Assembly: GCF_009754945.1 (NCBI RefSeq)
Contig: NZ_WPIN01000003.1
Location: 620,001-684,000, forward strand
Direction of reading: 5' to 3'
DNA: 64,000 nt
Source: Spirosoma arboris
GTDB lineage: Bacteria; Bacteroidota; Bacteroidia; Cytophagales; Spirosomataceae
Position numbers and translations under genes: made by a program. The notes below the pieces were generated by a model, which was not told the DNA's origin, did no database searches, and saw nothing but the letters and a program-made list of their open reading frames with translations. Below are positions 42,879-51,887 of this stretch, piece after piece. The stretch's first letter is position 1. Each line of letters begins with the position of its first letter.

Positions 42879-45800
42879 TACTGTTGTTGAATCTTGGCGT
42901 GATAATCTGTCTTTGCCATCGCCGTTTTCAGGCTGGTATAAATACCGCCTTGATCCAGATTTAACGTCCACTCCTTTTTTTGGGCAACTACTTGCCTTAG
43001 CTCCCTTAGCTCGTTTAGAACACCTGATAGATCGACCGTTGATTGACCTCCTCCATTCAGCAAATGGGCGGGTAATTGCATCTTTGGGCCGGCGCTGGGC
43101 ATAATCATTTGGGTACGGATGGTTTCAGGCATACTTGCTAAGAATTTATCATACATTCTTACCTTATCAACCAACTGTTTATTCGTCAGTGATTTGCCGC
43201 CAATGGCCAAATTATCGTCCGTCGGCAATACCCGTTCGCCTTCGTTCAATCGGGCCGGAATGGTATCACGTCCGGCGGGGTTTCCGTTTAATTCAACAAA
43301 CGGACTACCCAGAAAGAAGGGAATACCTTTATCTCGCATAGCTTGTTCCAGTCGAGGGATTTCCTCTTCCAATTGCGGTATTTCAATCAGAATTGCATTG
43401 CGCCTATTTATTTTCGCATCCAGGTTGGCTTTTGTTTCGTTTATCTCCGTTGGATCACCTCGATCAAGCGCCCGATCATACGAATTTTGATATGTTGGAA
43501 TATCCCGATTGTTTAAGGTTTCTAATTCTGCTTTATCAGAAGCCAATGTGGTTTTATCCTGCGCCCAACGCTGTTTTTCATAAGGGATATTCGTTCCATT
43601 TTGATCACTACCCACATTTTGATAAATCGGTGTGCCATCGGGATTGAAGCCATATATCTTCTTCCCATCCTTGTCAATCGCTAACGGGTTATCCTGTCCA
43701 GCCCCATCCCCTATACCACCACCAGAACTGCCTGAACCCGTATAGGGATTAGCTATGCCATTAAGTTGACTATACAGATAAGCACCAGCCCCAACGGCAG
43801 CCACAGCCCCAATAATGCCTAATATAGGGTTGATGGCAAAAAGAGCCGCAGCCCCTTGGATTAACGAAACGGCAATACTGGCCTTGGCCATACTCCGCTG
43901 TGCTTCAAATTGATCCGATTGAAGTGTTCGCACCTTTTTATCGTATTCATCATCAGCCGCCTTCTTAGCCGCCGTAAGTTGCTGCTGTAAAGTGACTTGG
44001 GCGTTTTTCCCAGTTTCAGCAATTGTACTTTGTTGGTCGGTATAGTCTTTCAATAACTTTGTCTGATCTTTCCCCGCCTGATCTTTGGCGGCTGTTATTT
44101 CGCCATCATACTTCACATTAATCGCTTTTATTTTGCTATTCTTTTCCTCTTCTAATCGTTGAATCTCAGCGCTATCATCGCCCGCCTTTTTTTCCTTTGC
44201 TGCATAATCCGCTTCAACATCCCTAATTTCCTGATCACGTGCAGCTGTTAAAGTGGTCAGTCGGTTAGCTAGCTGATCATCGAGAGACTTTTTGGCATTA
44301 GTATACTGAATAGTTGAGGCATCTAACTGGGCCTGCGTGGTAGCATCCAGATTTGCCTTCTCTTTCGTATACTTATCGTCAAGCATCGCAATGGTGGCAT
44401 CATGCACCTTTGTGGCCGAATCAATTTCAGCTTGATCGTTTTGTATCCGTAGTTGTAGGCTCTGTTGAATGATCGTACCCACCAGTCCGGCAGCGGCTGA
44501 TACGCCAGCGACTATTGTTTTTTGAGTTTTCTCGGAACTAGCGGCCTTCGTATCATCAGCCGCAATAGCGTCAGCAATTGATTGGGTTTGTCCGTTAGCA
44601 ATACTGAGGTTTTTGGTTGTTTCAATTGCCTGAACCTTCAAGCTATAATCTTGGTCAATCTGGGTTCTAGCTGTTGTGAACCCCTGAAAAGCAGTCAGTG
44701 AAGCCGATAAAAAGGAAGTGACTTTACTTAGTGCATTCGCGGAATATAGCGTCTCTTGGACGTGCGCATCGTAATTGTCGATGATTTGTTTACGCTGAGC
44801 GAAGTTGTCCCCAGCCGCCGTTAATTCAGCCGCCAATTCAGTTTGTAAGCCACTTAAAGAGGCATCCCTTATCGTTTGGGTTTGCTGGTCGAAGCTATTC
44901 AGGGCTTGTACCATGCCCTGAATAGCTTGCTCGGTTAGTTGTTTTTTGCGCCCCTCCTGCTGTTCCCAGATTTTCACCAGTTTATCACTGAGTTGAGTCT
45001 GTAATTGAGTCGCATTAACGGAATAGTCTTTATCAGCATTGAGTTTATTGTCAACAGCATTTCGATAATTTTCCGAATCTTTGCCATACGTAAATTCGGC
45101 CCGTTCGACATCTAAACCGGCCTCGTAAGCCTTGTCTTTTAATCTGGCTAGCTCAAGAACTGCTAGGTCATCGCCCGTCTTTTTACCAAGTGTAACAATT
45201 ACATCGTGTTTATCTTGTTCAGTTTTGGCCGCTAGAATGTAACTGGACAAGGCGCTGGCCTCCTCCTGTTTGGCCGTCGCATCGGCTAAATCTTCACGAA
45301 GTTTGGCCGTATTCTGGTAGGCTTTCTGTAACTCCTCCTGATTCTTTTTAATGGTTCCGACTCTGATTGCATCGTAACTGGCCACGGCCTCGGCGGCCTG
45401 TTTCTCCAGATCGGTTTCGGATTGGGTTGTTTTTAGTACTGAATCAATAGCGGCTTGGCGTACGGCTGTCCGCTTAGCCTCGTACTTTTCATGAATATCA
45501 AGGATGTCCTGCTGAGCCTTTTCTTCAAGTGCCTTTACCTCGGTGGTTGAGATCGTTTTAGAAACAACAGCCTTGCTAACAGCATCCCTTTCCACCTTCT
45601 CGGCGGCATCGAGGTAAGCTATTTTTTCCTTGAGCGTATCGGCATCGGCCCCCTTAATAATTTCAGAAATCTCGTTGGCCGAAACCAAAGTAATAGTTTT
45701 TACCTTTTCGGCGTGTGTGGTTGAGTCTTTTTGTTCCCTCTCCCGATACGTACCATTGGCTTTCGCTAAAGCTACCTTCTCATCCGCATTGATCTTGGTA

Positions 45801-47734
45801 ATTTCTGCCGAATTTCCACCTGCCTGATCTCTCAGGATGGCATAATGCGTTTTAATTGCCTCAACCTCCTTACCGCGAAGACCTTCGTTTGTCGCCTGTA
45901 TATCCTGCTGGGTTTTAGCCTCCTGAGCACCAAGACGGGTCAGATTATCCGCCACTAGTTTAGCCTGGGTCATATTGAAATCAACCTGGCCAGTCCAATC
46001 GGTTTTTAAGCGGTTGAATAGTTCAGGGTTGGCAAACAAATCCTGAACGGCTTTATTGATGTCACCGCCGTATTTGGCTTGTAGATCCGCCGGGAAAGCT
46101 GCCAAAATTTCGGCTTCTTCTTTCAGATTTTTCTTTATCTCATCTTGTAACCCCTCTAATTTATAAGCCTGCCGAGCCAGATTGATCCGGGTCATGTAGG
46201 ATACATTCACCTTATCCAAAATACTCTTTAGCTCTTCGTTACTAGTCTTTTCATCGCTAAGTCCCGAGAAATATTCTGGATATTTTTTGACTAATAAATC
46301 AATGGCATCCTTCCTCTCTTTTGTGCCGCTAGCGGCACTCATGACCGCTTCGGTTAGTGCTCGGATGTCGCTCAGTTCAGCCTTTACCGCTATCTGCTGC
46401 TCACCTATCGAAGTGGTCACTTCATCGTTGACCGCTTTATAAGCGTAATAGGCGGATACTAAACCAGCAATGGCAGTGGCGGCCAATCCAATCCAGTTGG
46501 AGGAAATGGCAACGTTAAAGGCTTCGGCGGCAACGACCGCTTCAGCTTCAGCTGCAGTAAAGACAACTGTTTGAGCAGTAACAGCACGCATTGCAAGCAG
46601 ATACTCACCATATAGAACATTCTTAGTGGCCTGATAAGCCGTTACAACTCCATCAACGACAGCCTGCGCCTTGGTTGCTACTGTCAGCGTGGCCATAAAT
46701 GCCGCTGCTGATTTGACAATATCGACCGTTCTGGCAATAGCGGAGTTACTGCCCGTAGTCGCCTGCATTAAGTCGTTTAGACTTTCCGTTCCTCCTTTTA
46801 TTTGCTTTTCAAAAAAATCTCCTATTCTGGCTTTTGCCACAAAAAAGGAGTCTGATAAATTTGATATTTGACCACCGACGGTTGTAGATAATTTCTCCAT
46901 CATACCCTCGAACTGACCTCCCGAAGAGGACGCCAATTCAAATGCCTTTTTGACATCCGATGCCATGATGGTATGGGCGGAGGCCATTTGTTGAACTTCA
47001 GCCTTTGTTTTGCCCATTGATGTGGCTAGCAAACCGTACAGATCAACACCAGCGTCGACTAGTTGACGAATCTCGGTGCCCATCAACTTACCCATGTTCA
47101 TGATTTGACCATAAGCAAGCGTAATTTGAGGTAACTTCTCTATCCCTACGGCTGAGGCTACGTTACCTAGATTAGTAAGCGTTGGAATCAGCTCAGAGGT
47201 TGCGACTCCGTACGCCTTTAGCCGTGTGACTTCCGTTTGCAAATCTTCTAAACTAAAGGGCGTGGCCTTGGCCAGTTGAACAATTTGGGCGTAGAGTTCG
47301 GCCGACTCCTTTTTGGAGCCGATCATCGTATCCAGTGCGATTTTGACGGAATCAATTTTCGTTTTGGCCTCGATGATATCCAGGCCGAACGTTTTGATTT
47401 CGTTGAGCGTGAAGGCGGCAGCAACTAAGGATTGAAAATTCCTAACCTGCTTACCCAGGTTGTCTAGTTCAGTACCTGCTTTTTTGCGACTTGCACTCGC
47501 TTCGTCGTCGGTTTGTTTCTGCGCTTTCTGTTGGTCTTTGAGCGCCTGGGTCACCCCGTCGATAGCGGATACGGTCTGAATCGAGCCGGTACGGGCAGAC
47601 AGGGCCGCCTGTTGGGTGACTTCAATCTGTTGGCGAATGAGGTTATTTAGTTCGGTTAGGCCGTCAGTTGCCGAACTGAGTTCCGTTATGGCCTGTACGC
47701 GAACGCGTATATTTTCTTCCCGAAAGCCTGACAT
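42878..47734 (-). CDS. Phage tail tape measure protein
   Basis: The 1618-residue protein has an N-terminal helical region. A tape-measure core covers about residues 110-320 (IIEAKTKIDSVKIALDTMIG, AKATPFSLEDLQTEVTRL, AYGQIMNMGKLMGTEIRQL). Hydrophobic stretches follow at about 340-435 and again near 1080 and 1300. Long Ala/Lys/Glu-rich coiled coils fill about 600-1300, and a Gly/Ser-rich linker with a C-terminal helical part ends the protein. Tape measure proteins set tail length in long-tailed phages and help DNA entry. Here it stands without tail tube, chaperone or baseplate genes next to it, which is unusual. Its reading frame is intact over nearly 5 kb, so it is either recent or under selection. 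Confidence 0.88.
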   Translation of the reverse strand: MSGFREENIRVRVQAITELSSATDGLTELNNLIRQQIEVTQQAALSARTGSIQTVSAIDGVTQALKDQQKAQKQTDDEASASRKKAGTELDNLGKQVRNFQSLVAAAFTLNEIKTFGLDIIEAKTKIDSVKIALDTMIGSKKESAELYAQIVQLAKATPFSLEDLQTEVTRLKAYGVATSELIPTLTNLGNVASAVGIEKLPQITLAYGQIMNMGKLMGTEIRQLVDAGVDLYGLLATSMGKTKAEVQQMASAHTIMASDVKKAFELASSSGGQFEGMMEKLSTTVGGQISNLSDSFFVAKARIGDFFEKQIKGGTESLNDLMQATTGSNSAIARTVDIVKSAAAFMATLTVATKAQAVVDGVVTAYQATKNVLYGEYLLAMRAVTAQTVVFTAAEAEAVVAAEAFNVAISSNWIGLAATAIAGLVSAYYAYKAVNDEVTTSIGEQQIAVKAELSDIRALTEAVMSAASGTKERKDAIDLLVKKYPEYFSGLSDEKTSNEELKSILDKVNVSYMTRINLARQAYKLEGLQDEIKKNLKEEAEILAAFPADLQAKYGGDINKAVQDLFANPELFNRLKTDWTGQVDFNMTQAKLVADNLTRLGAQEAKTQQDIQATNEGLRGKEVEAIKTHYAILRDQAGGNSAEITKINADEKVALAKANGTYREREQKDSTTHAEKVKTITLVSANEISEIIKGADADTLKEKIAYLDAAEKVERDAVSKAVVSKTISTTEVKALEEKAQQDILDIHEKYEAKRTAVRQAAIDSVLKTTQSETDLEKQAAEAVASYDAIRVGTIKKNQEELQKAYQNTAKLREDLADATAKQEEASALSSYILAAKTEQDKHDVIVTLGKKTGDDLAVLELARLKDKAYEAGLDVERAEFTYGKDSENYRNAVDNKLNADKDYSVNATQLQTQLSDKLVKIWEQQEGRKKQLTEQAIQGMVQALNSFDQQTQTIRDASLSGLQTELAAELTAAGDNFAQRKQIIDNYDAHVQETLYSANALSKVTSFLSASLTAFQGFTTARTQIDQDYSLKVQAIETTKNLSIANGQTQSIADAIAADDTKAASSEKTQKTIVAGVSAAAGLVGTIIQQSLQLRIQNDQAEIDSATKVHDATIAMLDDKYTKEKANLDATTQAQLDASTIQYTNAKKSLDDQLANRLTTLTAARDQEIRDVEADYAAKEKKAGDDSAEIQRLEEEKNSKIKAINVKYDGEITAAKDQAGKDQTKLLKDYTDQQSTIAETGKNAQVTLQQQLTAAKKAADDEYDKKVRTLQSDQFEAQRSMAKASIAVSLIQGAAALFAINPILGIIGAVAAVGAGAYLYSQLNGIANPYTGSGSSGGGIGDGAGQDNPLAIDKDGKKIYGFNPDGTPIYQNVGSDQNGTNIPYEKQRWAQDKTTLASDKAELETLNNRDIPTYQNSYDRALDRGDPTEINETKANLDAKINRRNAILIEIPQLEEEIPRLEQAMRDKGIPFFLGSPFVELNGNPAGRDTIPARLNEGERVLPTDDNLAIGGKSLTNKQLVDKVRMYDKFLASMPETIRTQMIMPSAGPKMQLPAHLLNGGGQSTVDLSGVLNELRELRQVVAQKKEWTLNLDQGGIYTSLKTAMAKTDYHAKIQQQ

Positions 47735-47972
47735 GGATCGGTCATCATAGCTTAATTGAGATTAAGTATTGTTTGCCAAAGACCAGAGGTCGTGACCAGA
47801 GATTTGCGTCCCCAAAGACGCCGGTAAGGAAAGGAGGTTTGCCAATTAGATCGGCCGGGTACGCGTTTGCTCAAGGGTGAGCCGGCACTATAAGAGGAGA
47901 GTACAATTTGCCGTTGATGGCACCCGGTGTAGGCCGGGGTAACTTCAATTCATCAATGCAGTCAAATAGTGA

Positions 47973-48371
47973 TTAACCGTGCATTGACAGATCTTCTACT
48001 TTATGATCCATGGTCATGGTCACACTAGCGGACTTAGTGAATAGACCCGCCAACGTATAATAGCTAAACTGAGTCGCCTCGTGGGTGATCACGTCGTCAA
48101 TCCGAATCCAGACCGAGGAATCGTATAGAGGTTGCTGAACGCCCGTTTCTTGGCTAGCGATAGAGCCAGTAAGCTTGACCTTGGGTAGTTGAATACTGGT
48201 GGTCGTAAGAACTTTTCCGGCTTTATCTAACAAATCGATTCGAACGACCAAGGCTGCCAGGCTTCGCCGATCAAACCACTCGAACCAGTAGCGATAAACA
48301 AGCGTTTGCTGCTCATTATACTGTTTTTTCGTGGATAAATGCCGCAAGGCAATACTGGGCTGATTGGCCAT
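47973..48371 (-). CDS. Small beta-rich protein of unknown function, phage context
   Basis: The 132-residue soluble protein is rich in alternating polar/hydrophobic beta strands (LVYRYWFEWFDRRSLAALVV, VWIRIDDVITHEATQFSYYT). It lies 238 bp upstream of the tape measure gene on the same strand, a place where a tail protein is often found, but I see no family features to support that. There is no signal peptide. Confidence 0.5.
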   Translation of the reverse strand: MANQPSIALRHLSTKKQYNEQQTLVYRYWFEWFDRRSLAALVVRIDLLDKAGKVLTTTSIQLPKVKLTGSIASQETGVQQPLYDSSVWIRIDDVITHEATQFSYYTLAGLFTKSASVTMTMDHKVEDLSMHG

Positions 48372-48794
48372 GATACCTGGAAACGGTGGCTATAGAAGTC
48401 CATCTGTAAAAATGGGATTTTCTGCTGAGTTTAACAAACCTTACTAGATGGCGAACGCGCAAGCAACTTTAATAGCGGTCCTTTTATAGCTAACGGCGCA
48501 CAAGCTAAGCCAGCCCAATTCAATCCAGCCTCTGATGATGGCATCAACGTGTTCATGTGATGCAACTTGATGAAGCAGCGAGTATTTTATTTTTTCTGAG
48601 GATAAACACCCAAGTTCTGATGATGATGCTCCCCTAAAAACAGTTGAGCACCATCATCACGCATTTTACAGTAAAGGAAGCTGGTACAATTCCTTAAATA
48701 AGTCAGCCATTTGCTGGCGTTACCATTCAACTTATTTACTAGTTTCTGGCTCTCCGTTTTAACCGATCAACCTGGCGCTGTGGCACCCTATTTA
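48372..48794. other. Intergenic with hairpin
   Basis: No gene seen. A stem-loop with arms TGATGATGATGCTC and GAGCACCATCATCA (about 48616-48660, one mismatch, 14-base loop) lies downstream of the minus-strand gene 48795-49430 and may end its transcript. Confidence 0.45.
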
Positions 48795-49430
48795 CTACCA
48801 ATCACGCTTAAACATTCTATATTCTTTCCGTAGAAATTCTTCTAATTCTACTTCAGACATTTTTTGGTATTCATCCCATAGTAACCTCCCTTCATTCCTA
48901 GCACGCTCTATCAAACGTGTAAAGAATGGTCTGATTGTCGTTAAACCTATAATGATCTCAACCTCATTATCCTTATAAGAATGTTCAATATATTCAACGT
49001 AGAAATTAGCTTCGGCAGTTGTAGGATAAATGAATGGAATAGTAACCTGCTCTCCAACTCGGGGTATATGAGGAATACGGCAATAAAAACACAAAAAGGT
49101 ATCCTCATAGCGACCTTTTGCACGGAAACATACTCGTGTTGTCTGAAAGCTCATCACCGCAGATTCAGACTCAATCAATGCAATAAAATCAGTATATAAT
49201 TCCTGTGTCCATTTCTTCAATGTCGGAGGACTAATCTTCAATTTTGACTCAAGCACTTTTAGTTTTGGGGGCTTCTCCTCAGAATCGGGGTCTGGAAAAG
49301 CTAAAACCTCATCAATTAACGAATCATATGTCTTACCCCTATTTTTCAGGGTCGCAAGGGTTGGTTTGGCATCAGAAAGGCAGCTGAGAAAATCAATTGT
49401 CTTAGGTAAGCTGTAGTTGGGACGTTTCAT
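48795..49430 (-). CDS. Protein of unknown function in the phage-derived region
   Basis: The 211-residue soluble protein has an N-terminal helical part with an HTH-like stretch (KLKISPPTLKKWTQELYTDF, about residues 62-81). A beta-rich middle follows (VGEQVTIPFIYPTTAEANFY, IEIIIG-type strands) and the C-terminus is charged and helical (YQKMSEVELEEFLRKEY). The HTH-like helix pair could bind DNA. I do not recognise the family. It has long non-coding gaps on both sides (423 and 357 bp), suggesting an independently controlled gene. Confidence 0.5.
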   Translation of the reverse strand: MKRPNYSLPKTIDFLSCLSDAKPTLATLKNRGKTYDSLIDEVLAFPDPDSEEKPPKLKVLESKLKISPPTLKKWTQELYTDFIALIESESAVMSFQTTRVCFRAKGRYEDTFLCFYCRIPHIPRVGEQVTIPFIYPTTAEANFYVEYIEHSYKDNEVEIIIGLTTIRPFFTRLIERARNEGRLLWDEYQKMSEVELEEFLRKEYRMFKRDW

Positions 49431-49787
49431 CGCATGAGCTGGTATTAAAAATTGACTAGCAATTTCGTCTACTTCCCACGATTTGATTCACTTGTAATAA
49501 ACTACCGATTCTATGATTCGCTTTTAACTACAAGACTTTCTCTTATAGGTTGTTTCCAGTATACTACCAGCTGAAGCGATGCCACAACTAAACCTCCCAA
49601 AACAGTGCACATGCGGAGGCCCATCGCTTGGCTATTGGGACAAATTCCTGCGCTGACTCGGGTCGTGAGGTTCTTACCTCCTTTGGTAGTGCTTCAAACT
49701 CAGATTTTAAGCTTGCAAATCGTCTAATTGATGATTCCGCAAGGCAAAGATGGTGCTATGGGCGGGGCAGTTGATTGATTATGCCTA
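49431..49787. other. Intergenic, no gene seen
   Basis: A 357-base gap. A minus-strand CATCTTTG box at 49752-49745 resembles a -7 element facing the gene 48795-49430, but the distance is long and no TTG partner was seen. Confidence 0.4.
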
Positions 49788-50177
49788 CTAGTAGGAATGA
49801 GAGTATGTTAAAAGTCGTAGTTGCAGACGAATCTGCCGTCGTCTCCGTCGTGCGATGGGGGCTTGATAGCCCGTTGATAAATGAAGCTTCCCTTCCCGTT
49901 GGACCGGTCGCAGGATGTAGAGGGGATTGATCAAATGTGAACGGTGTACCCGCCAGAAGCCACTTAATCTAACTTGCAACGATAGGATGTTTTGCGTCGT
50001 TAAGAACCGCTCCCCGTTTCGGGTGTAAATCCACGAATAGCAACCGGCGGCCTCTATACGAACAATCTGAGATAGGAGTAATTGCCGGTAGATCCGGTCA
50101 ATGAGGATGGGAAGAAAGGGAGGTGAGGCAGAGCTAACGCCCTCCTCCCTTTGAGTAAGTTGCGCTGTCCTGTTCAT
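49788..50177 (-). CDS. LytTR-type DNA-binding protein in the phage regulatory block
   Basis: The 129-residue protein has a LytTR core: LLSQIVRIEAAGCYSWIYTR, then RFLTTQNILSLQVRL, FWRVHRSHLINPLYI and a very basic late loop (IARRRRRQIRLQ). There is no receiver domain. Its ATG overlaps the stop of the upstream gene (ATGA at 50177-50174), so translation is coupled to the small helical protein and through it to the antirepressor/S24 block. LytTR regulators are rare in phage switches, and the basic stretch RRRRR is stronger than in the host-type LytTR at 1229. Confidence 0.85.
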   Translation of the reverse strand: MNRTAQLTQREEGVSSASPPFLPILIDRIYRQLLLSQIVRIEAAGCYSWIYTRNGERFLTTQNILSLQVRLSGFWRVHRSHLINPLYILRPVQREGKLHLSTGYQAPIARRRRRQIRLQLRLLTYSHSY

Positions 50178-50428
50178 TCCTCGGCGTAGTGAAGCTCCGA
50201 CATAACAAGCGTATACAAGTGGTCTAATTGCCCATACCGCTCGATAGCATCCAATACGCTTTCCTTTCCAATCCGGATGAGTCGATAGACGCTCACCGAA
50301 TACACCTCGTACATGCGTTTATAGAGGTAATTGTAGGCTTCCTGGGTACTGGCTCCGTGATAGTCGCAGTACTCCACGATGCGGGTATGGATATGCTGGC
50401 GCAACGAGGAGGTTTCCCCCATCTGCAT
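50174..50428 (-). CDS. Small helical protein of unknown function
   Basis: 84 residues, almost entirely helical, with many Tyr and His (TRIVEYCDYHGASTQEAYNY then LYKRMYEVYSVSVYRL, and YGQLDHLYTLVMSEL). There is no membrane segment. It sits 42 bp after the antirepressor gene and overlaps the LytTR gene by four bases, so the three are one transcript. The pattern resembles short accessory proteins beside phage antirepressors (ORF6C/ORF6N type), but that is only a hint. Confidence 0.55.
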   Translation of the reverse strand: MQMGETSSLRQHIHTRIVEYCDYHGASTQEAYNYLYKRMYEVYSVSVYRLIRIGKESVLDAIERYGQLDHLYTLVMSELHYAEE

Positions 50429-50470
50429 ACGCCGGTAGTAGGGAAAGGGCGGAAGACCGGGTAGACTCAG

Positions 50471-51004
50471 TTACTTACCAGAGCGAAGTGAGTTTTTGGG
50501 AGGCTTGTGGCCGTGCATAATACTGTCTACGTCAGAGCGGAGTTGGTTGAGCATCTGCTTAGTGTCGGCCATGAGCTGAGTCTGCTGGCTGACCAGTTGA
50601 ATCAGGATTTGCTCATTGGTCAACAGGGTCGGAGCCGCCATTACTTTTTGCAAGGCTTTTTCAGCTTCGATGAAATAGAGCCGCGCTTGTTTGCCCTTCT
50701 CGTTTCGCTCGACCATCGCCAATTGTTTAGCCATATCCAGAGTAAGCGCGTAATCAGTAGCCGTTCGTCCCCCTTTGGGGTTTTTCATCGTTTTATGAAT
50801 AACCTCATCTCCTCCTTTTACTGGATTTTCAGTAACTCCCTCAATCTCCACATAATCGACATCTTCAAGGAATCCATACCGAATAATCCGTTTCTTGATC
50901 CAATCGGAAAATTGCTGCTTTGCCTCTAAGAAGCTCCATAGTTCACGGGCCGACACGACGGGAGAGCCTTGCCCTCCCGTGGTAATGGTGATCAGCGTTT
51001 CCAT
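50471..51004 (-). CDS. AntA/AntB-type antirepressor
   Basis: The 177-residue protein has the AntA/AntB domain at about residues 12-95: VVSARELWSFLEAKQQFSDW, KKRIIRYGFLEDVDYVEIEG, and GGRTATDYALTLDMAKQLAM (the ADYxLTLDMAKELAM-like signature). A helical tail (KGKQARLYFIEAEKALQKVM) and a polar C-terminus follow. Antirepressors of this type disable phage repressors to start lytic growth. Its ATG shares one base with the stop of the S24-like gene (TAATG at 51006-51002), so repressor-like protein and antirepressor come from the same message. Confidence 0.9.
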   Translation of the reverse strand: METLITITTGGQGSPVVSARELWSFLEAKQQFSDWIKKRIIRYGFLEDVDYVEIEGVTENPVKGGDEVIHKTMKNPKGGRTATDYALTLDMAKQLAMVERNEKGKQARLYFIEAEKALQKVMAAPTLLTNEQILIQLVSQQTQLMADTKQMLNQLRSDVDSIMHGHKPPKNSLRSGK

Positions 51005-51477
51005 TATTGGATTTTTCCCCCGTAAAAACTACGCAATTCACAAAGTGAGTCCAGTTCAGACAGGGATAAAGCAACCGACTCGGCATTAGTACGATCCAAA
51101 TAGATTTTACCCCCAGAAATAGCTTTGACGCGGCCTATTATGAATATATCGGGCTTGCTTTTAGTGCAAACAGTTACGACCCCTTTGGCAGACGGGAAAT
51201 AACTACTAGGCATGGCAACCATCAGTACGCGATAACCGGCATTGATTAGGGGAGCCATTGAATTATCCAGCACTAAGAAACCATAGGTACGACTATGTTC
51301 ATGCTTGGGAATGTCGTGGGCAAGGAGAAAATCGCCACTAAAAGCACTATTGGGAATGTAAATATTCCGCTCTGCCCGATTGTCATCAGTGAGGGATATT
51401 TGGGCCGCTTTTTTGGCCGTCTGTGGAGTAAGGGACATAATTTTCCCTTTCCCAGAGTAACTTTGCTCTGTGTTCAT
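51004..51477 (-). CDS. S24/LexA-like peptidase domain protein without HTH
   Basis: 157 residues from the ATG at 51477; a GTG start at 51501 and an ATG at 51438 are alternatives. The C-terminal 100 residues resemble the S24 auto-peptidase of LexA/CI repressors: the nucleophile Ser in FLVLDNSMAPLINAGYRVLM (pattern xDSMxPxxxxGD), and a Lys in the KGVVTVCTKSKP region as the likely general base. The N-terminal 40 residues are not an HTH. The HTH needed for a repressor is found instead in the XRE gene just upstream (51678-51887). A split repressor, or a cleavable co-regulator, is one reading. Confidence 0.75.
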   Translation of the reverse strand: MNTEQSYSGKGKIMSLTPQTAKKAAQISLTDDNRAERNIYIPNSAFSGDFLLAHDIPKHEHSRTYGFLVLDNSMAPLINAGYRVLMVAMPSSYFPSAKGVVTVCTKSKPDIFIIGRVKAISGGKIYLDRTNAESVALSLSELDSLCELRSFYGGKIQ

Positions 51478-51641
51478 GGAATTAATCGTTTTGTGGTACA
51501 CATCGCCCCTTTGCTAACGTCGCCAAACAGATAGCATTGGGGTTTTTTATGTCTTTCAATCTGTTACATACATCCAGCGGGCAACCTCTTCGGTGCTATA
51601 TCACCTTTTCTGTTACTGATTGACTTAACAAATATAGTAAA

Positions 51642-51661
51642 ACTCACTATATATAGTGAGT
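51642..51661. promoter_or_regulatory. Perfect 20-bp palindrome, candidate operator
   Basis: ACTCACTATA followed by its exact reverse complement TATAGTGAGT, between the XRE gene (stop 51678) and the S24-like gene. Its symmetric form and AT-rich centre fit a binding site for a dimeric HTH repressor. It could also serve as a weak terminator for the XRE gene, but the stem has A/T pairs at its centre and no T run after it. Confidence 0.6.
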
Positions 51662-51677
51662 ATAGGGATAATTTTTT

Positions 51678-51887
51678 TTACAATCCTTGCAATATGCCAG
51701 ACATGGTAGTTCCTAGAGCCTGAGCCACTTTGAAAAAAGTTCCAAGGGTAAGATTTTGACCTGATTCATACCTATTTATCGTCTGCATTGAAACCCCCAA
51801 CTTTTCGCCCAACTCCTTTTGAGTCAAGTTTTGGCTTTTCCGTCTTTGGCGAATTAATTCACCTACTTGTTGTGGGATTTCGTGCAT
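51678..51887 (-). CDS. XRE-family HTH protein (Cro/CI-like)
   Basis: The 69-residue protein is one XRE HTH domain: IRQRRKSQNLTQKELGEKLG, then VSMQTINRYESGQN and LTLGTFFKVAQAL. It has no oligomerisation or peptidase domain. It is driven by a well-formed promoter (51907-51936) about 20 bases upstream, and its downstream neighbour is an S24-like peptidase. Size and order suggest a Cro-like or split-CI role in the element's switch. Confidence 0.9.
   Translation of the reverse strand: MHEIPQQVGELIRQRRKSQNLTQKELGEKLGVSMQTINRYESGQNLTLGTFFKVAQALGTTMSGILQGL

Noticed and set aside
42878..43647. Plus-strand frames opposite the end of the tape measure gene
   Set aside because: The minus-strand frame is continuous over 4.8 kb with recognisable tape-measure features; the opposite frames are short and overlapping.
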